A DNA stretch of 64,000 bases, taken from positions 248,001-312,000 of the forward strand of contig NZ_NGKC01000001.1 of the NCBI RefSeq assembly GCF_003987655.1, given 5' to 3'. The position numbers were made by a program, and so were the translations under genes. The notes under the pieces are model-generated. The model saw only the letters and a program-made list of their open reading frames with translations. It ran no database searches and was not told the origin of the DNA. How positions within the stretch are numbered: the first letter of the stretch is position 1; each line of letters opens with the position of its first letter. This stretch comes from Vagococcus acidifermentans (GTDB taxonomy: Bacteria; Bacillota; Bacilli; Lactobacillales; Vagococcaceae). This document shows, in pieces, positions 42,159 through 50,874 of the stretch.

Positions 42159-43316
42159 GTGACCAATTTAAACCAGCTGTCGACTAATGTTTCTGTTGTT
42201 CATCGCAGCAGTCAGAAGTTTTATGATAAATACGGAGAACAATTCGGACTTGGTGCAGGACAGTTCAACTTTTTAATCGCAATCAATGAGTACGAGGGCA
42301 TCACGATGAAAGCACTGGCGCAAAGTGGTGCGTATGACAAAGCACTCGTGAGCAAAGCGGTCAACAAACTGACTGAGCTCGGTCTTGTCAGGACGGAGAT
42401 AAATCGCGACGATAAAAGAGAACGCTTTCTTTTTTCGACAGACCGCACGAAAGAGATTATGAAAGATTTATACTTGATTCGCCGCGACTGGTTCAATCAG
42501 TTGACGAAAGGGTTAAGTGAAGCGGAAATTGCCGAGTATTTGCGTATTCAGCAGCGTATTGCTGACAATGCGCTGAATGTTGAGGAACAGGAAAACATTG
42601 CGATGGAATTTTTCGGGTTTCAGAAATTGACCCTGCTTGATTATCCCGGAAAAATGGCTGCAACGGTTTTTACTGGCGGATGCAACATGCGCTGCCCGTT
42701 CTGCCATAATGCGGACCTTGTTTTTTTGCCGGCGGATTTACCGTCTGTTTCTGCTCAGGAAGTGCTGGCATATTTGAAGAAGCGCCAAGGTGTGCTTGAA
42801 GGGATTTGCATCAGCGGGGGCGAGCCGCTGCTCCATGCCAAACAGCTGCGTCCGTTCCTGGTGCAATGCAAAGCGCTGGGGTTGTCTGTCAAAATTGACA
42901 CTAACGGCAGTTATCCGGAGGTGCTGGCAGCTTATATTGCGGAAGGACTGGTGGATTATGTGGCGATGGATGTCAAAAACGGTCTGAGCAAATACCCGGA
43001 AACATCCGGATTGACGAGAAGCAATGCTGTCTGGCTGAAAAAAATTCAGCAGAGCATCGACCTGCTGATAAACGGCGGCACTGACTACGAGTTCAGGACG
43101 ACAGTTGTGGCAGAATACCATGAAGCAAGTGACATGGATGAAATCGGTAAACTGATTGAAGGCGCGAAGCGGTGCTATCTTCAAAAATTTGTCGATAGCG
43201 GCAAAACGATTGCACAGGGACTGCATGCCCGCAACGATGAAGAAATGGTTGAGTATGCAGAAATCTTAAAAAAATATGTGAAAGAGGTCGGAGTCAGAGG
43301 AATAGGAGGAAGATAA
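42159..43316 (+). CDS. nrdG: MarR DNA-binding domain fused to NrdG radical-SAM activase
   Basis: Single chain of 385 aa. Residues 1-147 form a MarR winged-helix domain (FGLGAGQFNFLIAINEYEG, ALVSKAVNKLTELGLVRTEI, RDDKRERFLFSTDRTKEIM). Residues 149-385 form an anaerobic ribonucleotide reductase activase starting MEFFGFQKLTLLDYPGKMAA, with radical-SAM Cys175, Cys179 and Cys182 (GGCNMRCPFCHN) and SGGEPLL. It loads the glycyl radical on the NrdD encoded by the next gene. GTG start with AAAGAGGTG nine bases upstream. The in-frame ATG at 42603 has a weak AGGA site and could make NrdG alone. The promoter carries a palindrome suited to the MarR part. The fusion is unusual. Confidence 0.9.
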   Translation: MTNLNQLSTNVSVVHRSSQKFYDKYGEQFGLGAGQFNFLIAINEYEGITMKALAQSGAYDKALVSKAVNKLTELGLVRTEINRDDKRERFLFSTDRTKEIMKDLYLIRRDWFNQLTKGLSEAEIAEYLRIQQRIADNALNVEEQENIAMEFFGFQKLTLLDYPGKMAATVFTGGCNMRCPFCHNADLVFLPADLPSVSAQEVLAYLKKRQGVLEGICISGGEPLLHAKQLRPFLVQCKALGLSVKIDTNGSYPEVLAAYIAEGLVDYVAMDVKNGLSKYPETSGLTRSNAVWLKKIQQSIDLLINGGTDYEFRTTVVAEYHEASDMDEIGKLIEGAKRCYLQKFVDSGKTIAQGLHARNDEEMVEYAEILKKYVKEVGVRGIGGR

Positions 43317-43317
43317 C

Positions 43318-45678
43318 GTGTACAATGTGTTAAAACGAAACGGCTCGCAAGTTGATTTTGATGCGCAGAAAATTACCAACGCCATGGGCAAAGCCTTTGC
43401 AGCAACGGAGACGCCCAGCGATGAGAGTGTGCTGGAACTGTTGACGCTGCGTGTCTGCAGTAATTTCAGCAGCAAAATCCATGACAACAGTATCAGTGTG
43501 GAAGAAATTCAGGACAGTGTGGAAGAAGTGTTGAGTGAAAGCGGCTTTACCGAAGTGGCGAAGGCGTACATTTTGTATCGGAAACAGCGGGAGAAGGTGC
43601 GTAATGTCAGCGCGACTATGCTGGACTATAAGGAATTAGTGGATAGCTATGTCAATGCCGCTGACTGGCGGGTAAAAGAAAACTCTACTGTGACCTACTC
43701 TGTCGGCGGATTGATATTGAGCAACAGCGGTGCCATCACTGCAAATTATTGGCTCAGTGAAATCTATGATGAGGAAATTGCGAATGCGCATCGGGACGGG
43801 GATATTCATATCCATGACTTGTCGATGCTGACCGGCTACTGTGCCGGCTGGTCGCTGAAACAGCTGATTCAGGAAGGATTGGGCGGTGTCCGCGGGAAAA
43901 TCACATCCAAACCGGCGAAGCACTTGTCGTCTCTTTGCAATCAGATGGTCAATTTTCTGGGAATTATGCAAAATGAGTGGGCAGGTGCCCAAGCGTTCTC
44001 CTCATTCGACACCTATCTTGCCCCTTTTGTGAAGGCTGACAATTTGGATTACGACCGTGTCAAAAAAGCGATTGAATCGTTTGTATTCGGTGTCAACACG
44101 CCAAGCAGATGGGGCAGTCAGGCACCGTTCACCAATATCACGCTGGACTGGACGGTCCCGGCTGATTTGAAGGACATGCCGGCAATCGTCGGCGGGAAAG
44201 ACATGCCGTTTACGTACGGCGACTGCAAAAAAGAAATGGACATGATCAACAAAGCGTTTATTGAAATCATGATTGACGGCGATGCGGACGGACGCGGATT
44301 TCAATATCCGATTCCGACTTACTCCATCACGAAAGATTTTGATTGGTCGGACACTGAAAACAACCGCCTGCTTTTCGAGATGACCGCCAAGTACGGGACA
44401 CCGTATTTTTCCAATTATGTCAACAGCGACATGGAGCCGAGCGATGTGCGGAGCATGTGCTGCCGGCTGCGTCTTGATTTGCGTGAACTGCGCAGAAAGT
44501 CCGGCGGGTTCTTCGGCAGCGGGGAAAGCACGGGCTCTGTCGGGGTTGTGACGATTAATTTGCCACGCATTGCCTACTTGTCAGCGACTGAATCCGAATT
44601 TTATGACCGTTTGGACAAGCTGATGGACCTGTCGGCAAGGTCGCTGAAAATCAAACGTGATGTCGTCACGAAATTGTTGGACGAAGGGTTATATCCGTAT
44701 ACGAAACATTATCTCGGCACGTTTGACAATCATTTTTCCACTATCGGCTTGATTGGCATGAACGAAGCCGGGTTGAATGCGCCGTGGCTGAGGGCGGACC
44801 TGACCCAAAAACAAACACAAGCGTTTGCCAGACAAGTGCTGACCCATATGAAAGAACGGCTGGTAACGTATCAGGAAGCTTACGGCGATTTGTACAATCT
44901 TGAAGCTACCCCGGCCGAATCAACGACTTACCGTTTGGCCAAACATGACAAACAAAAATATCCGGCTATCATCACGGCAACGGAGAACGGCAACACGCCG
45001 TACTACACTAACAGTTCCCACTTGCCGGTAGGTTACACGGAAGATGTGTTTGAGGCGCTGGACATTCAAGATGAACTGCAGACGCTGTACACATCTGGTA
45101 CCGTGTTCCATACGTTTCTTGGAGAAAAACTGCCGGACTGGCAAGCGGCAGGCAAACTAGTCAGGACAATTGCCGAAAACTATAAATTGCCGTACTATAC
45201 TTTATCGCCGACATACTCTGTCTGCAAAAATCACGGGTATCTCGCCGGAGAGATTGCGGTGTGTCCGGATTGCGGCGAGCCGACGGAGATTTACAGCCGT
45301 ATCACCGGCTACTATCGACCGGTCCAGAACTGGAATGCCGGGAAAATTCAGGAATTCAAAGAACGGAAACTGTATGATGTCGGGTCGCATTCAGCGTCTG
45401 TGGCACCACTGAGTGCACCCCGGGCGGAGCAAACGGCACCGCAACCGTCTGAAAAAGGACTGTTGTTTGTGACAAAAACATGTCCGAATTGTTCCCGGGT
45501 GCAGCAGCTGCTGACTACAGCCGGTGTAGCATATCAGACAATCGATGCGCAGGACAACTTGGACCAGGCTTTGAAATATCACGTGATGCAGGCGCCGACA
45601 CTGATTGTCCAGCAAGACGGCAAAGACACGGCGATTACCGGTCTGCCGGCGATTCAACAGTTCGTATCGGCGCAATAG
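43318..45678 (+). CDS. nrdD: anaerobic ribonucleotide reductase with glutaredoxin-like tail
   Basis: Class III reductase of 786 aa that makes deoxyribonucleotides without oxygen. An ATP-cone is at residues 1-90 (LKRNGSQVDFDAQKITNAMG). Thiyl-radical cysteines lie in MCCRLRLD (Cys381-382). A zinc site has CKNH and CPDC just before the glycyl radical loop RITGYYRPV with Gly664. After a Ser/Pro/Ala linker a glutaredoxin/thioredoxin-like domain (about 712-786) has the redox pair CPNC at 722-725 and MQAPTLIVQQ. It could supply electrons within the same chain. GTG start; 1 base after nrdG. A terminator follows. Confidence 0.93.
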   Translation: MYNVLKRNGSQVDFDAQKITNAMGKAFAATETPSDESVLELLTLRVCSNFSSKIHDNSISVEEIQDSVEEVLSESGFTEVAKAYILYRKQREKVRNVSATMLDYKELVDSYVNAADWRVKENSTVTYSVGGLILSNSGAITANYWLSEIYDEEIANAHRDGDIHIHDLSMLTGYCAGWSLKQLIQEGLGGVRGKITSKPAKHLSSLCNQMVNFLGIMQNEWAGAQAFSSFDTYLAPFVKADNLDYDRVKKAIESFVFGVNTPSRWGSQAPFTNITLDWTVPADLKDMPAIVGGKDMPFTYGDCKKEMDMINKAFIEIMIDGDADGRGFQYPIPTYSITKDFDWSDTENNRLLFEMTAKYGTPYFSNYVNSDMEPSDVRSMCCRLRLDLRELRRKSGGFFGSGESTGSVGVVTINLPRIAYLSATESEFYDRLDKLMDLSARSLKIKRDVVTKLLDEGLYPYTKHYLGTFDNHFSTIGLIGMNEAGLNAPWLRADLTQKQTQAFARQVLTHMKERLVTYQEAYGDLYNLEATPAESTTYRLAKHDKQKYPAIITATENGNTPYYTNSSHLPVGYTEDVFEALDIQDELQTLYTSGTVFHTFLGEKLPDWQAAGKLVRTIAENYKLPYYTLSPTYSVCKNHGYLAGEIAVCPDCGEPTEIYSRITGYYRPVQNWNAGKIQEFKERKLYDVGSHSASVAPLSAPRAEQTAPQPSEKGLLFVTKTCPNCSRVQQLLTTAGVAYQTIDAQDNLDQALKYHVMQAPTLIVQQDGKDTAITGLPAIQQFVSAQ

Positions 45679-45693
45679 GAATGTAAGTTGACA

Positions 45694-45735
45694 AAGCAGG
45701 TACCATCACTTGTGAGAAGATGGTACCTGCTTTTT
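45694..45735 (+). terminator. Rho-independent terminator of the nrd operon
   Basis: Perfect 14-bp arms AAGCAGGTACCATC and GATGGTACCTGCTT with an 11-base loop and a short T run. Confidence 0.88.
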
Positions 45736-45824
45736 GGTTGAAAGGACACATTGTGACAGGTTCGGAGTAAGGCACTGAGTTAGTCGCAGCTTTGTTTATG
45801 TCATTATAAAAAAGTGCAGATGAA

Positions 45825-45874
45825 TTGACTTCCGCCGCGGAAAAACTACAATAGAAATATACTTTCAAAAAGTA
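45825..45874 (+). promoter_or_regulatory. pirin promoter with two palindromes
   Basis: -35 TTGACT (45825-45830), 16 bases, -10 TACAAT (45847-45852). The spacer holds the palindrome TTCCGC-C-GCGGAA (45830-45842). Just downstream is TACTTTCAAAAAGTA (45860-45874), which fits the TACT-N7-AGTA pattern of electrophile-sensing YodB-type regulators of Bacillus. Confidence 0.65.
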
Positions 45875-45894
45875 AGTAAACAGGAGGCGCTTTT

Positions 45895-46923
45895 ATGCTT
45901 AAAGGCAAAATATATCCGGTCAACTCTGCAAGAATCCCAGTTCAAAACCCGTTCATCCTAATTGCGAGACACGTCGACCGCTACCCGGCGGGAAATGGCG
46001 ACATGGCTCCTGCAGCTTTTCCGGATGACTGGGAAAGAGGGAATGATTTCACATCAAATAGAGGTTGGCATATGTACCACGGCGAGTATGTGCCGGGATT
46101 TCCTGCACATCCGCATCGCGGGTTTGAAACAATCACTTATGCGCGGCAAGGGACGATCGACCATTTTGACTCCCATGGAAATTACGGCCGGTACGGCGAC
46201 GGCGACATTCAGTGGATGATTTCCGGCAAAGGACTGCAGCACGCTGAAATGTTTCCGCTCATTCATACAGATAAAGAAAATCCATTTGAAATTGTACAAA
46301 TTTGGCTGAATTTGCCGTCTCACATGAAGATGGCAGAGCCGTCTTACCGCATGCATTGGCGTGAACAAACACCAGTGGTCAGTTTGTCTGAAAAAAATCC
46401 GGCAGAGAACCAGTTGAAAGTGCTTGTCGGCCGATACTTCGCGACAGCCGCACAGCGTCCTGCTGACACATCTTACGGCTTTGACGAAGACCATTACATC
46501 AACGTCTGGGACGGTCATCTCAAAAAAGGGGAGAAAATCACCATGCCCAAATTCCCGGAAGATGTCAAGGTTCAATTGTATGTTGCTGACGGTCTGCTGG
46601 CAGCTGCAGATTATGAGGTCGTAAGTGATTCGCTGCTGGTGTATACATCTGATACAGAGCTTGTGTTCACTGCCCGCGAGGACACTGAGTTTATGGTGTT
46701 CACCGGTAAAGCAATAGACGAGGAAGTTTTCGCTTACGGACCGTTTGTGATGAATACTCGCGAAGAAGTGATTCAGGCGTACCGTGATTTTGAAAAAAAT
46801 CAGTTTGGCGGCTGGCCTTGGAGCTCTTCCGCTCCGGTGATACCATCTGACAAGGGGCGATTCTCTGTTCATGACAAAGGAAGCAAAATCACGTATCCGT
46901 CGGACGCGTCAGAGATCAGCTAA
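45895..46923 (+). CDS. pirin-family cupin protein
   Basis: Bicupin iron protein of 342 aa. The N-terminal cupin has the metal site FPAHPHRGFETITYA near residue 65, GKGLQHAEMF near 117 and EIVQIWLNLP. The C-terminal cupin is less conserved. Pirins of bacteria include quercetinase-like dioxygenases and proteins of redox stress; a specific reaction cannot be read here. AGGAGG precedes the ATG. It is a single gene with a tight promoter carrying two palindromes. Confidence 0.9.
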   Translation: MLKGKIYPVNSARIPVQNPFILIARHVDRYPAGNGDMAPAAFPDDWERGNDFTSNRGWHMYHGEYVPGFPAHPHRGFETITYARQGTIDHFDSHGNYGRYGDGDIQWMISGKGLQHAEMFPLIHTDKENPFEIVQIWLNLPSHMKMAEPSYRMHWREQTPVVSLSEKNPAENQLKVLVGRYFATAAQRPADTSYGFDEDHYINVWDGHLKKGEKITMPKFPEDVKVQLYVADGLLAAADYEVVSDSLLVYTSDTELVFTAREDTEFMVFTGKAIDEEVFAYGPFVMNTREEVIQAYRDFEKNQFGGWPWSSSAPVIPSDKGRFSVHDKGSKITYPSDASEIS

Positions 46924-46933
46924 ATCCTTAAAT

Positions 46934-46976
46934 AACACCGCCGGCAACTGATAAACTGTTGGCGGTGTTTTTTATC
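46934..46976 (+). terminator. Rho-independent terminator of the pirin gene
   Basis: AACACCGCC and GGCGGTGTT arms with an inner CAAC/GTTG pair and TTTTTT. Confidence 0.88.
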
Positions 46977-47032
46977 AGATCACTGGCGCTTATTATGATA
47001 TGATGAAGCTATAACTGTTTAGGAGAAGAAAC

Positions 47033-47905
47033 ATGGTAAACATTGATGTTGCTGTCGTATCAAGGTTAATAGAGGAACAATTTCCTGAATGGTCGCATTT
47101 GCCCATCAAACCGGTTGAAACAAGCGGTCATGATAACCGCACCTTTCATTTGGGCCAGCAGCTGAGTGTCAGACTGCCAAGTGCGGAAGCTTACGTGCCG
47201 CAAGTTGCAAAAGAGCAGAGGTGGCTGCCTTTTTTGGCGAAGCAGCTTTCCTTGCCGATTCCTGAGCCGGTGGCGACAGGGGCGCCGAGTGATGACTACC
47301 CATATCCGTGGTCAATCTACAAGTGGTTGGCTGGCGAGACGCTCACTTCAGCAAATGTGCTTGATTTCTCCTGCTTGGCGGAGGATTTGGCTCGCTTTTT
47401 AGTTGACTTGCAATCAATTAACGCGACTGGCGCCCCGTTAGCCGGCGCACATAATTTTTACAGGGGCGGAGGCCTTGCAGTGTATGATTCAGAGTATCGT
47501 GAGGCTGTTTATCACAGCCGTTTTTCCGATAAACATGTGTTACAAGAAATTTGGGAACTGGCACTGGCTTCCAGCTGGCAGCATGAACCGGTTTGGGTCC
47601 ACGGCGATATTGCGCCCGGGAATTTATTGGTCAACAACGGGAAACTATCCGCAGTGATTGATTTTGGCATGCTAGGTGCAGGAGACCCTTCGTGTGATGC
47701 AGCAATCGCTTGGACGTTTTTTGATGCCGACAGCAGAAGCGTCTTTAAAAAAGAATTGGGTTTCGATGATGAGACGTGGCACAGGGCAAGAGGCTGGGCA
47801 TTGTGGAAAGCGTTAATCACCTGTCGAGCCGATAATAAAAAGCTGGCAGCAGATGCCCATGACACGGTGAAAACAATTGTGGCTGATTACCATAATAACG
47901 AATAG
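47033..47905 (+). CDS. aminoglycoside-phosphotransferase-like kinase
   Basis: Kinase-fold protein of 290 aa. Visible are SGHDNRTFHLG (nucleotide lip), WSIYKWLAGETL, the catalytic loop WVHGDIAPGNLLV near residue 190 and the metal aspartate in VIDFGMLGAGDPSCDAAI. This is the APH/choline kinase pattern. Members phosphorylate antibiotics or normal metabolites; the sequence alone does not show resistance. RBS AGGAGAAG. Single gene. Confidence 0.85.
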   Translation: MVNIDVAVVSRLIEEQFPEWSHLPIKPVETSGHDNRTFHLGQQLSVRLPSAEAYVPQVAKEQRWLPFLAKQLSLPIPEPVATGAPSDDYPYPWSIYKWLAGETLTSANVLDFSCLAEDLARFLVDLQSINATGAPLAGAHNFYRGGGLAVYDSEYREAVYHSRFSDKHVLQEIWELALASSWQHEPVWVHGDIAPGNLLVNNGKLSAVIDFGMLGAGDPSCDAAIAWTFFDADSRSVFKKELGFDDETWHRARGWALWKALITCRADNKKLAADAHDTVKTIVADYHNNE

Positions 47906-47950
47906 CTACCTAAAAAACTTCCTGTTAGTTGGAAGTTTTTTAGGTAGCTA
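47903..47950. terminator. shared 20-bp terminator palindrome of two convergent genes
   Basis: Perfect arms TAGCTACCTAAAAAACTTCC and GGAAGTTTTTTAGGTAGCTA with an eight-base loop. The first three bases are the stop codon of the kinase gene, and the last three are the stop codon of the minus-strand acylphosphatase gene. Both strands carry a T run inside the stem. Confidence 0.88.
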
Positions 47951-48307
47951 ATATAAAATTGAAAAATGGGAAAGCTCCGACGAAACGTCGCGTTGTTCTT
48001 CTGCTACATCACGAATAAATAAACGTTTTTGCTGCTGCATATAGCTGATTAAAAACGCGATTTTTTCTTCTGTTCCTTGTACTAGGCTTTCCACTCTGCC
48101 GTCTGGCAAATTGCGGACCCAGCCGGTCACACCGACTTTTTTTGCGATTAAGGAAAACTGCTGTCTGAACCCGACGCCTTGTACATTTCCCGAAAAAATC
48201 AGGCGCTTAGCGATTAGTTCCGTTTCCGGAAAGTCGGGCATGTCAGCCAAGTTGGACTGTTGTGTGATATAGCTTTTTTTTAAGTGCTCCAGCCATTTTT
48301 TTATCAT
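47948..48307 (-). CDS. acylphosphatase-like protein
   Basis: Protein of 119 aa. An N-terminal charged extension (about residues 1-30) precedes an acylphosphatase domain: KRLIFSGNVQGVGFRQQFSL with the phosphate-binding arginine, then GVTGWVRNLPDGRVESLVQG with the catalytic asparagine. It would cleave acyl phosphates such as acetyl or carbamoyl phosphate. The ATG at 48307 has GGGGGGAT upstream. The extension makes it longer than the usual 90 aa. Confidence 0.87.
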   Translation of the reverse strand: MIKKWLEHLKKSYITQQSNLADMPDFPETELIAKRLIFSGNVQGVGFRQQFSLIAKKVGVTGWVRNLPDGRVESLVQGTEEKIAFLISYMQQQKRLFIRDVAEEQRDVSSELSHFSILY

Positions 48308-48468
48308 CGCTATCCCCCCGGTTCTTATTACCAAAAGTGTAACATATTTTGTGTGAAAGTCTATGCAGAGCATTTGTTAGGCTGTCATAAAAAAAGAAAG
48401 AAATATTTCTGAAAAAGGAGTATGATAGAATGTACTGGAAGGATTCAATTTTTAGAAAGTGATGATAC

Positions 48469-49509
48469 ATGAAACCAACAATAACTTACGAAGAAGTATT
48501 GGCATCAAGTAAAAAGAAAACAATCGGCTTTGTTGACGTGCGCAGCCCCAAAGAATACCAGCTGTCTACCATTCCCGGAGCAGTCAATATTCCGGTCATG
48601 GACGACCAAGCTCGCGAAGTAATCGGGAAGATGTATAAAGCCGGACAAATTGATGATGCCAAGCAGTATGGTGTGACGTGGGCCTCGGCGCGACTGCCGG
48701 AGATGTACGCCCGATACCGTCAGCTGTTAAATGAATATGATGAACTGGCTCTTTTTTGCAGCCGCGGGGGCATGCGGTCGGATACGATTTTTTCGCTGTT
48801 GAAGGCGCTGGGACTGCCGGTCAGCCGTATTAAAGGCGGGTATAAAGCATACCGCCATTACGTCTTGGAACATCTTGCCGAGCAAGTGACGCGTGTGCAA
48901 TTTGTGACACTTTACGGTCTTTCAGGCAGCGGAAAAACTGATATTTTAGCAGAACTGTCAAAGCTGGGTGCTAACGTTCTGGATTTAGAAGCCTGCGCTA
49001 ATCACAGAGGATCGCTTCTGGGCAGTATCGGCTTGACAGCACCTCATTCGCAGAAAATGTTTGAAAGCATGTTGTTCGATGCCAGCCGCAATTGGCAAAC
49101 CGGTGATGTTGTCTTTACGGAAGGGGAAAGCCGCCGTATCGGCCAAGCGGTCATGCCCCAGCCGCTGTACGAACAAATACAAAACGGGCAAAAAATATTT
49201 ATAGACGCAGCGCTGCCATATCGTGTCAATCAAATTTACCATGATTATGTTGAGGCAACTGATGTGACGGAGCTGATAAACACACTGTCTTATATGGGAA
49301 AAGTCATGAATCAAGACCGGGTGGCAAAGATGCAGCAGCAGTTGAAAGACGGCGAGGCTAAATCAGTTATTGAAACATTGCTAGTGTCTTATTATGACCC
49401 CAAATACAGTTATCGCAAAAAAACATATGCTAAAACGTTTACCAATCAAAATGCTCAAGAAACAGCCGCTGCTATTTTGGCATGGCAGCAGTCAGCAGTT
49501 CGGTTGTAA
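48469..49509 (+). CDS. mnmH: tRNA 2-selenouridine synthase
   Basis: Enzyme of 346 aa that replaces sulfur by selenium at the wobble uridine of some tRNAs. The rhodanese domain (residues 1-130) has the catalytic cysteine in LALFCSRGGMRSD near residue 97. The P-loop GLSGSGKTD is near 148 and EGESRRIG near 215. Full length for MnmH/SelU. It needs selenophosphate from SelD, whose gene is not in this window. No RBS better than AGAAAG is seen. Single gene with its own terminator. Confidence 0.93.
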   Translation: MKPTITYEEVLASSKKKTIGFVDVRSPKEYQLSTIPGAVNIPVMDDQAREVIGKMYKAGQIDDAKQYGVTWASARLPEMYARYRQLLNEYDELALFCSRGGMRSDTIFSLLKALGLPVSRIKGGYKAYRHYVLEHLAEQVTRVQFVTLYGLSGSGKTDILAELSKLGANVLDLEACANHRGSLLGSIGLTAPHSQKMFESMLFDASRNWQTGDVVFTEGESRRIGQAVMPQPLYEQIQNGQKIFIDAALPYRVNQIYHDYVEATDVTELINTLSYMGKVMNQDRVAKMQQQLKDGEAKSVIETLLVSYYDPKYSYRKKTYAKTFTNQNAQETAAAILAWQQSAVRL

Positions 49510-49514
49510 ACAAA

Positions 49515-49551
49515 AACAACAGGTAGGCTTGTGCGCACCTGTTGTTTTTTT
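49515..49551 (+). terminator. Rho-independent terminator of mnmH
   Basis: Perfect ten-bp arms AACAACAGGT and ACCTGTTGTT, then a run of T. Confidence 0.9.
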
Positions 49552-49728
49552 GCGAGCGTGATAAAAATTTGTGATTAAATGCTTTCTGAAGGACCACTTC
49601 ATTCGCATCAAACTGTCCGATGCGTTTATAATAGTAAGCAAAGAAACAGACGAGTCATTGCCGCTGCTCATTGAGGGCGAGCAAGTCGACCTCGTGAAAA
49701 AAATCGTATGGGACAGGAGGCTGAAAAC

Positions 49729-50874
49729 ATGCGTTTCTTAATAGCGCCTGATTCGTTCAAAGAGAGTTTATCTGCACAGCGTGTTGCTGAAGCGATTAAA
49801 AAAGGATTTGAGAAACAGTTCCCGGATGCACTGTTTGATTTGCTGCCGGTCGGTGACGGCGGTGAAGGCACCGCCGATATACTGGCGACAGGTTTGGGCC
49901 TGACTGATGCCACGGCGGAGGTGTCGGCTTATCATGGCGGGACGGCCAAGGTAGCCTATGCAGCTGATGAGCAGACCGCTCTCATAGAAATGGCGGAAGT
50001 TGCTGGGCTGGAAAACATTCCGCCGGAAGATAGAGACCCGTTGAAGCTGTCGACAAAAGGTTTGGGTGAGTTGATTAGACAGCTGGTCAATCAAGGGGTG
50101 AAAAAAATAATCATAGCTGTCGGCGGCAGTGCGACCAATGACGGCGGAATCGGTATGGCCGCCGGGTTAGGCTATGATTTTTTCGACGCAGCAGGGCGGC
50201 TTTTGGAACCGGTTGGTGCAAACTTGGGAAAAGTCGCTTCTTTTACCGCGGACCGGGTGCCGGAAAATTTGAAGGACACGGAGTTGATTGTCGTATCCGA
50301 TGTGACAAACAAGCTGTGCGGTCCACTGGGGGCAACCTATGTCTTTGGGCCGCAAAAAGGTTTGCCTGAAGAACGGTTACGTGAAGTCGATGATGCGATG
50401 TATTCGTTTTACACGCTGGTGTCGCCTGAGACGATTCATGAACCAGGCAGCGGCGCAGGCGGCGGTATGGCTGCCGGTCTGCGGGCATTTGCGTCCGGCA
50501 CCATTGTTTCCGGTATAGATTACGTGCTGGACAGCTTGGATTTTGACCGGCGGGCTGCACGGGCGGACGTGATTATTGTCGGCGAAGGTAAAATGGACGG
50601 TCAGAGTTTTAAAGGAAAAGCTCCGGTCGGTATCGCCGAACGGGTGCCTGAAGGCAAATTGGTCATTGCGGTTTGCGGCAGTCTGGGAGACGGGCTTGAC
50701 GATTTGTCTAATTACGGTATTCATGCAGTATTCCCAACGTTGTCACATATTGCCCCGTGGGAGGATATACGCGCTGATGCTGAGAAAAATGTGCGGCGAA
50801 CATCTGAAAATATCGCTGCGCTGATTAAAGCTGCCGGTTTACTAGCCGCTAAAGGAGCTTTGACAGATGTATAA
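49729..50874 (+). CDS. glycerate kinase
   Basis: Kinase of 381 aa (GarK/GlxK family) that phosphorylates glycerate, feeding glycolysis. Features are RFLIAPDSFKESLSAQRVA at the N-terminus, LLPVGDGGEGTAD, AVGGSATNDGGIGMAAGLG near residue 125, GPLGATYVFGPQKG and PGSGAGGGMAAG. AGGAGG lies eight bases before the ATG at 49729. Its end overlaps the next gene by eight bases. Full length. Confidence 0.94.
   Translation: MRFLIAPDSFKESLSAQRVAEAIKKGFEKQFPDALFDLLPVGDGGEGTADILATGLGLTDATAEVSAYHGGTAKVAYAADEQTALIEMAEVAGLENIPPEDRDPLKLSTKGLGELIRQLVNQGVKKIIIAVGGSATNDGGIGMAAGLGYDFFDAAGRLLEPVGANLGKVASFTADRVPENLKDTELIVVSDVTNKLCGPLGATYVFGPQKGLPEERLREVDDAMYSFYTLVSPETIHEPGSGAGGGMAAGLRAFASGTIVSGIDYVLDSLDFDRRAARADVIIVGEGKMDGQSFKGKAPVGIAERVPEGKLVIAVCGSLGDGLDDLSNYGIHAVFPTLSHIAPWEDIRADAEKNVRRTSENIAALIKAAGLLAAKGALTDV

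Noticed and set aside
46054-46872. 272-codon open frame on the minus strand
   Set aside because: Opposite the pirin gene; rich in cysteine, histidine and arginine as expected from a shadow frame.
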